From Periplaneta americana (lineage: Eukaryota; Arthropoda; Insecta; Blattodea; Blattidae), in NCBI RefSeq assembly GCF_040183065.1, contig NW_027185566.1, positions 434,001 to 498,000 of the forward strand: 64,000 nt of DNA, in the 5' to 3' direction. The position numbers and the translations under genes were made by a program. Below, piece after piece: positions 1-8,260 of the stretch; position 1 is the stretch's first letter, and each line of letters opens with the position of its first letter. Under the pieces are notes generated by a model. The model worked only from the letters and a program-made list of their open reading frames with translations. It was not told the DNA's origin and did no database searches.

Positions 1-2
1 CT

Positions 3-473
3 TATCTTCAAACATCTCTTAGGTATAAGTTCGATTTTGAATTTGACAGAATTAAAGCTCAATACTTATTAGTCAGTGATTTCTTTAGGACAAATCAAAA
101 TTCAGAAGCGATAAAAATACTGAATCAACTATCGGGTGAGTATCAATCCAATATAGATAGACAAGCTATTAATGGACTGAATATGAGGTATGAATATTAT
201 GCACCAGCGTTCTTTTTACTCTCTTTGTATCATCGTAATCAAGGAGACGTGCAAGATAATATTATTATCTTACAAAAAGCTCTTCAGTTAGGGTTTAAAA
301 AAGAGTACACAGACTATTTTTTTTATGAGTACTATCAATCCAAAGGACAAGATAGTATTGCTTGGGAATATTTAAAACAAGCAAAAGAAATTGACCCAAA
401 AATAGAACAAAATATAAAAGTAGCTCCTTTTTTAAAAAATTATGATATCTATATGGATGTTATAAAATCCTAA
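3..473 (+). CDS. TPR-like protein, 3' part only
   Basis: The reading frame is open from the left edge of the window, so this is the C-terminal part of a longer protein; the internal Met at 183 is not a convincing start because the coding frame continues upstream of it without a stop. The visible 156 residues are rich in aromatic and helical residues. They contain spaced patterns such as SLYHRNQGDVQDNIIILQKAL and AWEYLKQAKEIDPK that look like tetratricopeptide helix pairs, usually protein-interaction scaffolds. No signal peptide or catalytic motif is visible in this part. The product cannot be named. The TPR assignment is by pattern only. Confidence 0.6.
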   Translation, partial: YLQTSLRYKFDFEFDRIKAQYLLVSDFFRTNQNSEAIKILNQLSGEYQSNIDRQAINGLNMRYEYYAPAFFLLSLYHRNQGDVQDNIIILQKALQLGFKKEYTDYFFYEYYQSKGQDSIAWEYLKQAKEIDPKIEQNIKVAPFLKNYDIYMDVIKS

Positions 474-488
474 TTATTCTTGTTTTAT

Positions 489-517
489 TTGGTTTTTTTT
501 CCCTTTTGGGTTAGAAT
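489..517 (+). promoter_or_regulatory. Candidate sigma-70 promoter of the rubredoxin gene
   Basis: TTGGTT (489-494) and TAGAAT (512-517) are separated by exactly 17 bases and lie 27 bases upstream of the rubredoxin ATG. This is a consensus match only; AT-rich DNA yields such matches by chance. Confidence 0.35.
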
Positions 518-544
518 TTAAGTTGTTAAAAAAGAGGTGTTTTT

Positions 545-709
545 ATGAAAAAATACTTATGCATAGTATGCGGCTGGGTATATGATCCAGCTTTGGGAGA
601 TCCAGATTCTGGGATCAAAGCTGGAACAGCTTTTGAAGATCTTCCAGAAGACTGGCTATGTCCTGTCTGCGGTGTTGACAAGACACAATTTCAAGTTATT
701 GAAGACTAA
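545..709 (+). CDS. rub: Rubredoxin
   Basis: This 54-residue protein carries the complete rubredoxin signature: CIVCG (Cys6, Cys9) and CPVCG (Cys39, Cys42), which bind one iron, plus the usual WVYDP and PEDWLCP segments. Rubredoxins are small cytoplasmic one-electron carriers, commonly serving oxygen- or superoxide-reducing enzymes in anaerobes. Its length matches the family norm of about 52-54 residues. The ATG follows AAGAGGTG at good spacing. A likely promoter lies upstream and a strong hairpin terminator follows, so it is probably a single-gene transcript. No oxidoreductase partner is adjacent. Confidence 0.96.
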   Translation: MKKYLCIVCGWVYDPALGDPDSGIKAGTAFEDLPEDWLCPVCGVDKTQFQVIED

Positions 710-721
710 TAACAGAAATCG

Positions 722-749
722 AAAGAGAGGGGTTTTGCTCCTCTCTTTT
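722..749 (+). terminator. Rho-independent terminator after rubredoxin
   Basis: AAAGAGAGG (722-730) pairs perfectly with CCTCTCTTT (740-748) around a 9-base loop, and T-rich sequence follows. It starts 12 bases after the rubredoxin stop. The next gene converges from the other strand, so it could act on both. Confidence 0.8.
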
Positions 750-766
750 ATTCCCTTTTTGGAGCA

Positions 767-1975
767 TCAAATTCTACCAGTGTTGACAATTCCTGCTTTT
801 AAAGAGTTTTTTGATATGTTGAGCTCCCCTTCATTAATTAATAGAGTTCCATCGGCTTGCATCTGAATTGGAAAATCACTCAGAGCTAAGAACGATTTTG
901 TCTTGGCTGTATTATTGAATAAGTCATAAAATGCTTCTTTTGTGGCAATAACGGGGTTTTCTGCTAAAACACTAGAGATAATGTTAGCAACTAAGAGAAC
1001 ACTGGAGAAATAAAATTGAGATACCATTAATCCTTCTCCAGAAGTTTGATAGAACCGTTTGAAAGCTTCTATATTAATTCTTGTTTTAGGATTATCTTCT
1101 ACTTTAGTTTCCACGGGAAAATATGCCAAGTAATAAATAGAACTCATTCCTTTTAATTTTTCAAATACAGTGGGATCTCCCCCTTCATCTCCTGCTAACA
1201 TAGGAATAGATAATCCGAGCTCTTCCGTAAGAGACATAACAGTCCGTATATCATTGGCATAACCAGGGAAAAAGACAGCATCGTATTGTCCTGTTTTTAA
1301 TGCATCTCTAATTTCATCCAACATAGTAGCCTGAGTTTCAGGGAAATTACCAATAATTTCGGTAACATCAATACTATTATTATGAACTTGATTTTTATTT
1401 AAAAAAGCTTGAGCATATTCTCCAGAATAGATGATAGAGGAGTCCTCTATGAGCAGAATCTTTTTTAAATTCATAGATCTTGCTAAATCCCATGTTTTAA
1501 TACCAAAAAGGCTGTTAGATGGAGTGAGCTGATATAAGTTAGGATACCCCTGAGTAAATAGACTCTTAGAAGTAATAGGAAAAAATACAGGTACTCGACT
1601 TTGCAGACTAGCAGGAGAAACAGCTAAATTAATTCCAGTACTTTTAGAAGCTATCCATGCTGCTACCTGGGAACTATTATCTGAAAAAAGTGCCACATTT
1701 TTTTGCATTCCTTGAGGAGTGATATCATCAAATGTGATCGTTTTAACTTTGATTCTAAACGGGAATATCTTAGAACTATTAATAAAATCTACACCCGCAT
1801 TAAAAGCCAAATCGGCATCTGTTTCTTTATTACCTTCTGAACGACGGGTATTATCGGCATATTTCATATACCCAATGGTTACTTCTTGCCTATTTTCACT
1901 AATAAAACCTAGTTTACTACTTTGACATGCGACACTAACCCATACTACGCAAATGGCAGTCAGAAAAAATCTCAT
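767..1975 (-). CDS. Type I periplasmic substrate-binding protein (LivJ-like), possible lipoprotein
   Basis: About 402 residues with an N-terminal hydrophobic signal ending in VSVACQSS, which could be a loose spirochaetal lipobox. The mature part has the layout of a type I periplasmic binding protein, as in branched-chain amino acid or amide receptors: VTIGYM near the start, GVDFINSS, an inter-lobe segment LKKILLIEDSSIIYSGEYAQAF, then YDAVFFPGYANDI and IPMLAGDEGGDPT. I take the ATG at 1975 because AAAGGAG sits 6 bases upstream; an in-frame GTG at 1981 overlaps that ribosome binding site. No ABC permease or ATPase gene is adjacent, so it may serve a distant transporter or act as a sensor. The ligand is unknown. 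Confidence 0.65.
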   Translation of the reverse strand: MRFFLTAICVVWVSVACQSSKLGFISENRQEVTIGYMKYADNTRRSEGNKETDADLAFNAGVDFINSSKIFPFRIKVKTITFDDITPQGMQKNVALFSDNSSQVAAWIASKSTGINLAVSPASLQSRVPVFFPITSKSLFTQGYPNLYQLTPSNSLFGIKTWDLARSMNLKKILLIEDSSIIYSGEYAQAFLNKNQVHNNSIDVTEIIGNFPETQATMLDEIRDALKTGQYDAVFFPGYANDIRTVMSLTEELGLSIPMLAGDEGGDPTVFEKLKGMSSIYYLAYFPVETKVEDNPKTRINIEAFKRFYQTSGEGLMVSQFYFSSVLLVANIISSVLAENPVIATKEAFYDLFNNTAKTKSFLALSDFPIQMQADGTLLINEGELNISKNSLKAGIVNTGRI

Positions 1976-2110
1976 AAACACTCCTTTTTATATCAGATAT
2001 TCTTTTAATTTCTTTCTATACACTGTCGGATTATTTTACTTATCTTTTAGCATTAAAAATACTTGATTTTTATGGTTTTTTTGTGTATTTTTTTAGTCTT
2101 TGGAGGATTT

Positions 2111-2389
2111 ATGACAGAAAACGAACTTCAGTTTTTATCTAATAGTACAAGAATTTCTTTGTCCAAGCAAAATGCACAGGAGCTTCTTACTCAAATGAAC
2201 GAGATGTTCACTTTTATCAAGAGAATAGACCATATTGACTTGAGTCATGTTAAAGAATTCGAACACCCTCTTTTAACAGAAGCAAGATTAAGAGAAGATG
2301 AGGTAAAACCAAGTTATCCTGTCCATGAAATACTAAAAAATGCTCCAGAAGTTTATAATGATAGCATTGTTGTTCCTAAAGTAATTTAG
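2111..2389 (+). CDS. gatC: Asp-tRNA(Asn)/Glu-tRNA(Gln) amidotransferase subunit C
   Basis: A 92-residue GatC-like protein. It has the LxxxxRxxLSxxxxxELLxQMNEMFxFIxxIDxID helix region, followed by the short proline-containing segments (FEHPLLTEARLREDEV, ILKNAPEVYNDSIVVPKVI) typical of the GatC C-terminus. GatC wraps around GatA and stabilises the GatCAB complex that amidates misacylated tRNAs. The ATG at 2111 is preceded by TTGGAGGA at correct spacing; a longer frame from 2063 begins with a hydrophobic stretch absent from the family. Unusually it stands alone: gatA and gatB are not beside it, and the following gene is convergent. Confidence 0.85.
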   Translation: MTENELQFLSNSTRISLSKQNAQELLTQMNEMFTFIKRIDHIDLSHVKEFEHPLLTEARLREDEVKPSYPVHEILKNAPEVYNDSIVVPKVI

Positions 2390-2468
2390 TGAGTTATTTG
2401 GTATAGTTAAAAGGATGTTTGAGAATTGGTAGTTTGCGACTGGTGAGAGTTTGTGTTGGGGGTGCAAT

Positions 2469-3806
2469 TTAAGGTTTCAAAGATTTTTGAATATCCTCTA
2501 CAATTCTTTGAGCTGCTCCCATGGAACCGAACAGTTTTTCCACAATTTGCTTTTGTGTTTCTTTTTTTATGTGTTCTGCACCATTTTGGAAAGCTTCGAC
2601 GGTATTTTTCATCTCTAAAAAATTATGGACAGGATAGACACCATCTAACATAATCTTTCCTACTTCATTAAAGTCTAGGTGATCCTTTCGTTCTAAAAAA
2701 ACAACAGGTTTTTCCACAATCTGATATTCCAATAACCAACTAATTCCATCAATAACCAGCAGATCTGATGCTTGAAATAAAGCACCATAATGTCCTCCCT
2801 CAAAGATATGAGTATTTTCTAATTTATTCCATTGGTCTATAAAATATTTATACTTTCGTTTAAAAAATCGAGTCTTCGCATGGGCGATTTCATTTTTTAG
2901 TGCAGGGTGTGGTGCAAAAACGAATTCAATATTGGAGTTATGTTTTGCCCACTCTAGAAACAGAGTGGCGACAGATGGAAAAAGCCCAAATTTCATCCAA
3001 TTATTTCCTGTACTGTGGTGAGCACACCAGATAATTCGGAAAGCTTTTTGAGATCTTTCTTGGTGAATAGGCCAAATAGGTTGTGCATTTTTAATTCTAT
3101 CAAGTTTGGGGTGTCCTGTGACAACATACTGCTCTCCCTGTAGTGGGGAGAGATTTTTAGCTAAATTTTTGATTATGGGATTTGCACAAAAAACTTTCCA
3201 GCAAAGTCTGTGGTACATATTGTCTAAAATTAAACTTTGTCCATTTTTATCCAATTGAGAATCTTCTATTAAAGTCATGGCTTCATAGGGGACAAGACAG
3301 AGTTTATAATAACATAAATTTGCGTTGCTGAGCTGCGAAGGAACATCATTTTCCCATTGAGATTGCCTAAAAATAATGTCTGGATTTAGGGAATGGATTG
3401 TTTTAAGATATGTGTGTGCTTGATTTTTTTTAAACCGAATATGCTTTATATCCATAGCCGTCAATTTTTGGCTGATATACTCTTCTCCGTAAAATTCTTT
3501 AGCTCCAGGAAAAAATTTTGGAACAGAAATTACAATAGGTAAAAAATTAGGATTTTTTTCCATGGAAATGTAGACATCGATGATAGAATCAAAAGCTTCC
3601 AAATTATGGATAAGAAAAATACAAGTGACTTTTTCAATAGAATTCTTTGCTCTTTCTCGCATAAAAATGGAATCTCTATTTTCTACCATATCGGAGAGAC
3701 AAAAAATAGCTTTCTTTATATTTTTCAAAAATACTTTCAACTTCACGAAATACCCCACAACACATTTTGTAAGATAAAATATGCACAAATTTTTTAGAAA
3801 TTTCAA
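2469..3806 (-). CDS. GT-B-fold transferase, CDP-glycerol glycerophosphotransferase-like
   Basis: Up to 445 residues. The C-terminal half shows a nucleotide-sugar or CDP-polyol transferase pattern: TGHPKLDRI, IIWCAHHSTGNNWMKFGLF, NIEFVFAPHPALKN, then GGHYGALFQASDLLVIDGISWLLEYQIVEKPVVFLER. The FAPHP and SDLLVxDxSS/W...P elements are characteristic of TagB/TagF-like glycerophosphotransferases and related GT-B enzymes. The likely role is building a cell-surface polymer or glycolipid, but donor and acceptor are unknown. The start is uncertain: the longest frame opens with TTG and weak ribosome binding sequence, and the first 50 residues may be non-coding, with Met codons near MVENRD or MRERAKN as alternatives. 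Confidence 0.6.
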   Translation of the reverse strand: MKFLKNLCIFYLTKCVVGYFVKLKVFLKNIKKAIFCLSDMVENRDSIFMRERAKNSIEKVTCIFLIHNLEAFDSIIDVYISMEKNPNFLPIVISVPKFFPGAKEFYGEEYISQKLTAMDIKHIRFKKNQAHTYLKTIHSLNPDIIFRQSQWENDVPSQLSNANLCYYKLCLVPYEAMTLIEDSQLDKNGQSLILDNMYHRLCWKVFCANPIIKNLAKNLSPLQGEQYVVTGHPKLDRIKNAQPIWPIHQERSQKAFRIIWCAHHSTGNNWMKFGLFPSVATLFLEWAKHNSNIEFVFAPHPALKNEIAHAKTRFFKRKYKYFIDQWNKLENTHIFEGGHYGALFQASDLLVIDGISWLLEYQIVEKPVVFLERKDHLDFNEVGKIMLDGVYPVHNFLEMKNTVEAFQNGAEHIKKETQKQIVEKLFGSMGAAQRIVEDIQKSLKP

Positions 3807-3822
3807 GTCCTATTAAGAGATA

Positions 3823-4308
3823 TTATTTCTCATTAGTTCCTGTTGAATAATCTTCTAGATGATCCGCTTTAATATACCAGCTATCATTAATATTTAGTAA
3901 ATGGATTTTTTTTATTTTATCTCCTACCAAAATAGTAACTACGGAAGATTTACTACTAGTTTGTATTTCGGAAATAGAATAATCAAAAGAACGTGAAGGA
4001 GCAATTGTTTCTTCCCAAACTAAAAAAGCTTTCAAAAAATCCTCATTATTGAGAGATAAAATTTTTTGTATGTCTTTACTATCTCCAGTTAAATCTTGTA
4101 CTGTCTGCAAATACAATTTTAAATTTTCTTCTAAGGTTTTTCTTCCTGTAGGTTCTATAAGTTGGTAGATTTTCTTAGAATCTTTTTTCTGGAGTGATTC
4201 CAACCAAATATCCACAACTTCTCTAGGAGAAATATTACTGTTTATTTGAGTTTGCTGACAATTTAAAACGAAGAATATTAGCAATAAAGAGAGGGTTAAT
4301 TTTTTCAT
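3823..4308 (-). CDS. Small putative lipoprotein with NTF2-like pattern
   Basis: 161 residues. A basic, hydrophobic signal (MKKLTLSLLLIFFVLNC) ends in a lipobox-like VLNC, so the mature protein is probably lipidated at Cys17 and membrane-attached. The rest (SPREVVDIWLESLQKKDSKKIYQLIEP ... VVTILVGDKIKKIHLLNINDSWYIKAD) has the helix-then-sheet layout of NTF2-like/DUF4878 lipoproteins, which lack conserved catalytic residues. It lies 18 bases downstream of the preceding small gene on the same strand. No specific function can be assigned. Confidence 0.65.
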   Translation of the reverse strand: MKKLTLSLLLIFFVLNCQQTQINSNISPREVVDIWLESLQKKDSKKIYQLIEPTGRKTLEENLKLYLQTVQDLTGDSKDIQKILSLNNEDFLKAFLVWEETIAPSRSFDYSISEIQTSSKSSVVTILVGDKIKKIHLLNINDSWYIKADHLEDYSTGTNEK

Positions 4309-4326
4309 TGGGATGTAACAATCCTT

Positions 4327-4695
4327 TTATTTTTTTTTATTTTGCATGAGCCGGATAACATCCTCTTGTTTAGAATTCTTGGCTATAAGATTATTTTCTC
4401 CAATAGTTACTTCCAAAACATTTTGGCGTAGATTTTTCATAGTCTCAGATGCCTCTAGTGGATGAGAAAGAAGTTGGAAAACCCTGGTAGCAGATAAGGA
4501 ATGAGATGGTACAAACTTAGTTTTAAGCACTCTTCCTAAATTATCTAGGGCAGAAGTGAGCTGAGAATCTACAAAGACTTTATTGTACTTCCCTTTTGTA
4601 ACCTGTAACATATCCAGAGAAGATGGACTTTCTTTACTAGAATTTGTTTCTAGAGAAAGTTGAGAACGATAAGCGGCATAATGATTTATTTTCAT
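4327..4695 (-). CDS. Small hypothetical protein in the flagellar/aldolase gene string
   Basis: 122 residues starting MKINHYAAYRSQLSL. I choose the ATG at 4695 because TTGGAGG lies just upstream; an in-frame ATG ten codons earlier lacks such a site. The protein is hydrophilic, with no signal peptide, membrane segment or cysteine motif. The middle (SQLTSALDNLGRVLKTKF, ATRVFQLLSHPLEASETMKNLRQNVLE) looks helical and the C-terminus is basic. The MKIN start recalls some FlgM-like regulators, but the rest does not support that, so I leave the family open. It is co-directional with fliE-fliF-fliG upstream, which weakly suggests a flagellar link. Confidence 0.55.
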   Translation of the reverse strand: MKINHYAAYRSQLSLETNSSKESPSSLDMLQVTKGKYNKVFVDSQLTSALDNLGRVLKTKFVPSHSLSATRVFQLLSHPLEASETMKNLRQNVLEVTIGENNLIAKNSKQEDVIRLMQNKKK

Positions 4696-4758
4696 AAAAA
4701 CCTCCAATTCCTTTATGGAATCCACATATGCTTTAGTTTCGACTAAATATAAAATACC

Positions 4759-6222
4759 TTAACGATTTATTTCTCTTAGTGTTTCAGAAAAAATTTCCTG
4801 ATATAAATCATGATCTATATCATCATAAAATAGATGTACAATGTATTCTAATGGTTCGGTGGAAGATATACTTACAAATAAAGCTCCTTCTATAGTTGAA
4901 GGATTAATAAAAGAGTGTTGTAAAAGCATCTTAATAGGAGTTGTTTTTCCAGCTTCTTTGTAGACATAAAAATTTTCTTTATCTGAATCCATCAATTTGG
5001 GTATAGAAAAATTTTGTATAGGAAGCTGATATTCTAAATCTCTAGAAGTCTTACTAACACCTTGAATCTGAAGTGTATTTCCATTCTGGATACATTTGAG
5101 TGTATAGGCGATATCTGCAAATTTTTGAACAAGATTTTTCCAACTATTATCTGCGGAGTAAAAAGAACTATCTGGTATTGGCAAATCTTCCAATTTATTG
5201 GATAATCTTGGATTTTTTTCTTGTTCTACAACTTCTCCAATTAAAGCTCGTAGTTCTGGTAAGTCTCTTTTAGCTGGTGGAGATTTTGGGATAGTATCTT
5301 TTTTTACGACATTGTTATCTGTTGGTATATTTTCTTGAAAGTGAATTTGTTCATCCAAAAAAGCGGTTGTTTTGTGAAGATTATTTTTTCGGAACTTTAG
5401 CCCAACAATGAGTATGATAAGACCTGAAAAAAGCAGTAGTGAAATTGTAATAATATCTCTTGCAGATAGAGATCTTTCTTTTACGAGTGGATTATAATAT
5501 AAATGATAATTTTTGTTTTTTTCTATTGTAGGAATAGATATTCTTTCCGTGTAGATCTTAGCTCCTTGCCAAAACATTTTAAAATTTCTTTCACTGTCCA
5601 AATATTCTTCACTTTTTTGCAGGAGAGTTTTATTTAGGATTATGTCTGAAGGCTCCAAGTTGATGTAGATATTTTTGCTGTCTAGAAAAATATTTTTTAT
5701 CACAGGTAATTGATGACTTGGATAGGTAGAAATAAGATCCTTACGAATGCGTTTTAATATTTTTTGAGCAGACAAACCCAAGTATATTTTATTGTTGCCA
5801 GTAGATCTACAAATTAGAAAAATCTTTTCTTCTGGTATTCCGTAAAAAGAATCAATGCAAGGATAAGAAATATTTTCATCCGTTTTTTGATTAGTGAACA
5901 GTACACGGTTAGATTGTTTATCTTTAATAGTTAAATAGGAAACTAACGAATTAGGTTTCCGAATGATATTTTCTATAGAATCATGAGGAGATGTTGGTGA
6001 TGTATTTTCTATGACAGTTGTTGTTGTATCAAAAACATTATTGACCTGCTCTTGGAGAATTGTTTTTATTTCGGTGTACAAAATAAATGTTTCAGAAAGA
6101 TAGCGTTCTTCTTTAGCTTGATGAAAAAATAAATTACGATCCACAAATTCTAAAGTTCCCAAAGAAAAGAAACAAGCTGAAATAATAAGGATAGAAATAT
6201 TCCATAAAGCACGTTTAAACAT
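4759..6222 (-). CDS. Two-pass membrane protein of unknown function
   Basis: 487 residues. One membrane helix is at about 8-28. A predicted extracytoplasmic region of about 225 residues follows, then a second helix near residues 256-277 (ISLLLFSGLIILIVGL) and a cytoplasmic half. The topology resembles a sensor protein, but I see no HAMP, kinase, GGDEF or MCP signature. The cytoplasmic part has a charged linker (VVKKDTIPKSPPAKRDLPELRALIGEVVEQEK) and a C-terminal globular region. The start is supported by AGGAT within the tail of the upstream aldolase gene, only 5 bases before its stop-start junction, which suggests coupled translation. Not recognised. Confidence 0.6.
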   Translation of the reverse strand: MFKRALWNISILIISACFFSLGTLEFVDRNLFFHQAKEERYLSETFILYTEIKTILQEQVNNVFDTTTTVIENTSPTSPHDSIENIIRKPNSLVSYLTIKDKQSNRVLFTNQKTDENISYPCIDSFYGIPEEKIFLICRSTGNNKIYLGLSAQKILKRIRKDLISTYPSHQLPVIKNIFLDSKNIYINLEPSDIILNKTLLQKSEEYLDSERNFKMFWQGAKIYTERISIPTIEKNKNYHLYYNPLVKERSLSARDIITISLLLFSGLIILIVGLKFRKNNLHKTTAFLDEQIHFQENIPTDNNVVKKDTIPKSPPAKRDLPELRALIGEVVEQEKNPRLSNKLEDLPIPDSSFYSADNSWKNLVQKFADIAYTLKCIQNGNTLQIQGVSKTSRDLEYQLPIQNFSIPKLMDSDKENFYVYKEAGKTTPIKMLLQHSFINPSTIEGALFVSISSTEPLEYIVHLFYDDIDHDLYQEIFSETLREINR

Positions 6223-6227
6223 ATATT

Positions 6228-7163
6228 TTATATCCTATTTGCCGAACCCAGTACATTGTTAATTTTATGCAATACCATTTTGTATACTGCTTCTCTTGCT
6301 TGTTTTAAGTAAAAGCGAGGATCAAATTCAGTCGGTTTCTCCATGAGAGCCTTACGGATGTAAGCGGTAACGGCGAGACGAATATCTGTATCTATATTAA
6401 TTTTGCAGATTCCTTTTTGAGATGCCTCACGAAGCATTTCTTCAGGGACACCTTTGGCACTTCCGTCTAACTTTCCTCCGTATTGATTAATGATTTCTAC
6501 ATACTCAGAAAGCACAGTTGAAGCACCATGTAAAACTAGAGGGTAATTTTTTGGAAGAACTTGAGTGATTTTATCGAGTCTCTCCATGTCCAAATAAGGA
6601 GTTCCTTTAAATTTGTAAGCTCCATGACTTGTTCCAATAGCAATAGCTAAAGAATCACACTGTGTCTTTTCTACAAATTCTGCGGCTTGGTCTGGATCTG
6701 TAAATGTAGCGTCTTTTTCATTCACGCTAATATTATCTTCTATTCCCGCTAGTTTTCCTAACTCAGCTTCTACCACTACTCCACGAGCGTGAGCGTAATC
6801 GACAACTTTTCTTGTTAGCTTAATATTATCTTCAAAAGAATGCTTAGAAGCGTCAATCATAACAGAACTAAATCCGTCATCGATACAAGCCTTACAAATC
6901 TCAAAATCTTCCCCATGATCTAAATGAAGTACAATAGGAATATCTGGATTTTCTTCTACGGCTGCCTTAATAAGATGTTTTATATAAGCTGCTCCTGCGT
7001 ACTTTCTTGCACCTAAAGAGACTTGAAGAATTGCGGGAGATTTGGATTCGTTTAAGGCTCTCATAATTCCTTGAATGATCTCCATATTATTAACATTAAA
7101 AGCACCAATAGCGTATCGTCCATAGGCTTTTTTGAATAATTCCTTTGAAGAGATAACAGCCAT
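6228..7163 (-). CDS. fba: Class II fructose-bisphosphate aldolase
   Basis: 311 residues of the class II (zinc) aldolase TIM barrel. Visible motifs are the metal-binding VLHLDHG, AELGKLAG with its glutamate, AIGTSHGAYKF, the phosphate-binding VLHGAST and KINIDTDIRLAV. It cleaves fructose 1,6-bisphosphate to dihydroxyacetone phosphate and glyceraldehyde 3-phosphate in glycolysis; tagatose-bisphosphate specificity cannot be excluded from sequence alone. The start at 7163 (MAVISSKELFKKAYG) follows CGGAGG and matches the family N-terminus; a frame extending to 7202 is unlikely to be translated. It sits directly downstream of fliG, where many spirochaetes have fliH. Confidence 0.92.
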   Translation of the reverse strand: MAVISSKELFKKAYGRYAIGAFNVNNMEIIQGIMRALNESKSPAILQVSLGARKYAGAAYIKHLIKAAVEENPDIPIVLHLDHGEDFEICKACIDDGFSSVMIDASKHSFEDNIKLTRKVVDYAHARGVVVEAELGKLAGIEDNISVNEKDATFTDPDQAAEFVEKTQCDSLAIAIGTSHGAYKFKGTPYLDMERLDKITQVLPKNYPLVLHGASTVLSEYVEIINQYGGKLDGSAKGVPEEMLREASQKGICKINIDTDIRLAVTAYIRKALMEKPTEFDPRFYLKQAREAVYKMVLHKINNVLGSANRI

Positions 7164-7211
7164 AATTCCTCCGTGATATATCGTTACATTCAAATATAAC
7201 AAATTTTTTTA

Positions 7212-8246
7212 TTATACAAGCATATCTTCTTCACCAGATCTTGCTATTACAATTTCGCCTTTTTCTTCTAGTTTCTTTATAACTCCTACAATTTTTTGTT
7301 GAACTTCTTCCACTTCCTTCATTCTTAAAGGACCCATAAACTCGATATCTTCTTTGAGTGTTTGTGAAGCTCTTTTAGACATATTTTTAAAGATTTTTTC
7401 TTGAACTTCAGGGTCTACTGCCTTTAATGCCCTAGCCAATTCTTGAACATCCACTTCACGCAAAAGTCTTTGAATCGATTTATCATCCAGTAAGACAATA
7501 TCTTCGAAAATAAACATTTTCTTTTTGACTTCCTCGGCTAATTCTGGATCCTGTTCTTCTAAAGATTCCATAATAGATTTTTCTGTGGATCGATCTACAT
7601 TATTCAGTATTTCTACAATAGAATCTACTCCACCAGCAGCGGTAAAATCTTCATTGGCAATGGTAGAAATCTTGCGTTCTAAAACTCTTTCCACTTCCCG
7701 TAAAATTTCGGGTGAAATTCTATCCATAGTGGCAATTCTTCTAGCTACATCTACTCTTTTATCTGAATCAATAGTGGCCAAAATAGTAGCCGCTTTTTTG
7801 GCATCTAAATAAGCCAAAACCAACGCAATTGTCTGCGGGTGTTCTTGCTGAATAAAGTTGGCTAAATGAGTAGGATCTGCTTTGCGAATAAAATCAAAAG
7901 GACGTACCTGTAAAGAAGAAGTGAGTTTATTGATAATGTCCAAAGCCGCTTGACTTCCTAAGGCTTTTTCTAAAACATCACGAGCATAATCTACCCCACC
8001 TGACGTTATAAAATCGTGTGCCATCATAAGTTCTTGGAATTCAACTAGAACTCTCTCTTTATCTGCTGGTTCCACCTTATTAATACGAGCAATTTCAAAA
8101 ACTAGTTGTTCTATTTCCTCTTCTTTTAAGTACTTAAAAATATGAGCAGAAATATCAGGTCCAACAGAAACCACAAATATTGCGGCTTTTGTTTTTCCTG
8201 ATAACTTTTTTTTAGTAGTTTGAACCGATCGTTTTTTATCTTCCAT
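7212..8246 (-). CDS. fliG: Flagellar motor switch protein FliG
   Basis: 344 residues, the normal FliG length. The N-terminal domain (TGKTKAAIFVVSVGPDISAHIFKYLKEEEIEQL) binds FliF. The middle domain holds the EHPQT motif (QQEHPQTIALVLAYLDAKKAATIL). The C-terminal domain carries the charged torque helix (LDDKSIQRLLREVDVQELARALKAVDPEVQEKIFKNMSKRA). FliG forms the rotor ring of the C-ring, contacts MotA and sets rotation direction with FliM/FliN. AAGGA precedes the ATG. It follows fliF by 14 bases, so the two are co-transcribed. Spirochaetes often have two FliG paralogues; this one has the complete charged helix expected of a motor-active copy. Confidence 0.96.
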   Translation of the reverse strand: MEDKKRSVQTTKKKLSGKTKAAIFVVSVGPDISAHIFKYLKEEEIEQLVFEIARINKVEPADKERVLVEFQELMMAHDFITSGGVDYARDVLEKALGSQAALDIINKLTSSLQVRPFDFIRKADPTHLANFIQQEHPQTIALVLAYLDAKKAATILATIDSDKRVDVARRIATMDRISPEILREVERVLERKISTIANEDFTAAGGVDSIVEILNNVDRSTEKSIMESLEEQDPELAEEVKKKMFIFEDIVLLDDKSIQRLLREVDVQELARALKAVDPEVQEKIFKNMSKRASQTLKEDIEFMGPLRMKEVEEVQQKIVGVIKKLEEKGEIVIARSGEEDMLV

Positions 8247-8260
8247 TCTTTATATCCTTA

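Noticed and set aside
1976-1981. GTG start for the periplasmic binding protein
   Set aside because: The GTG overlaps the AAAGGAG ribosome binding site, which is correctly spaced for the ATG at 1975.
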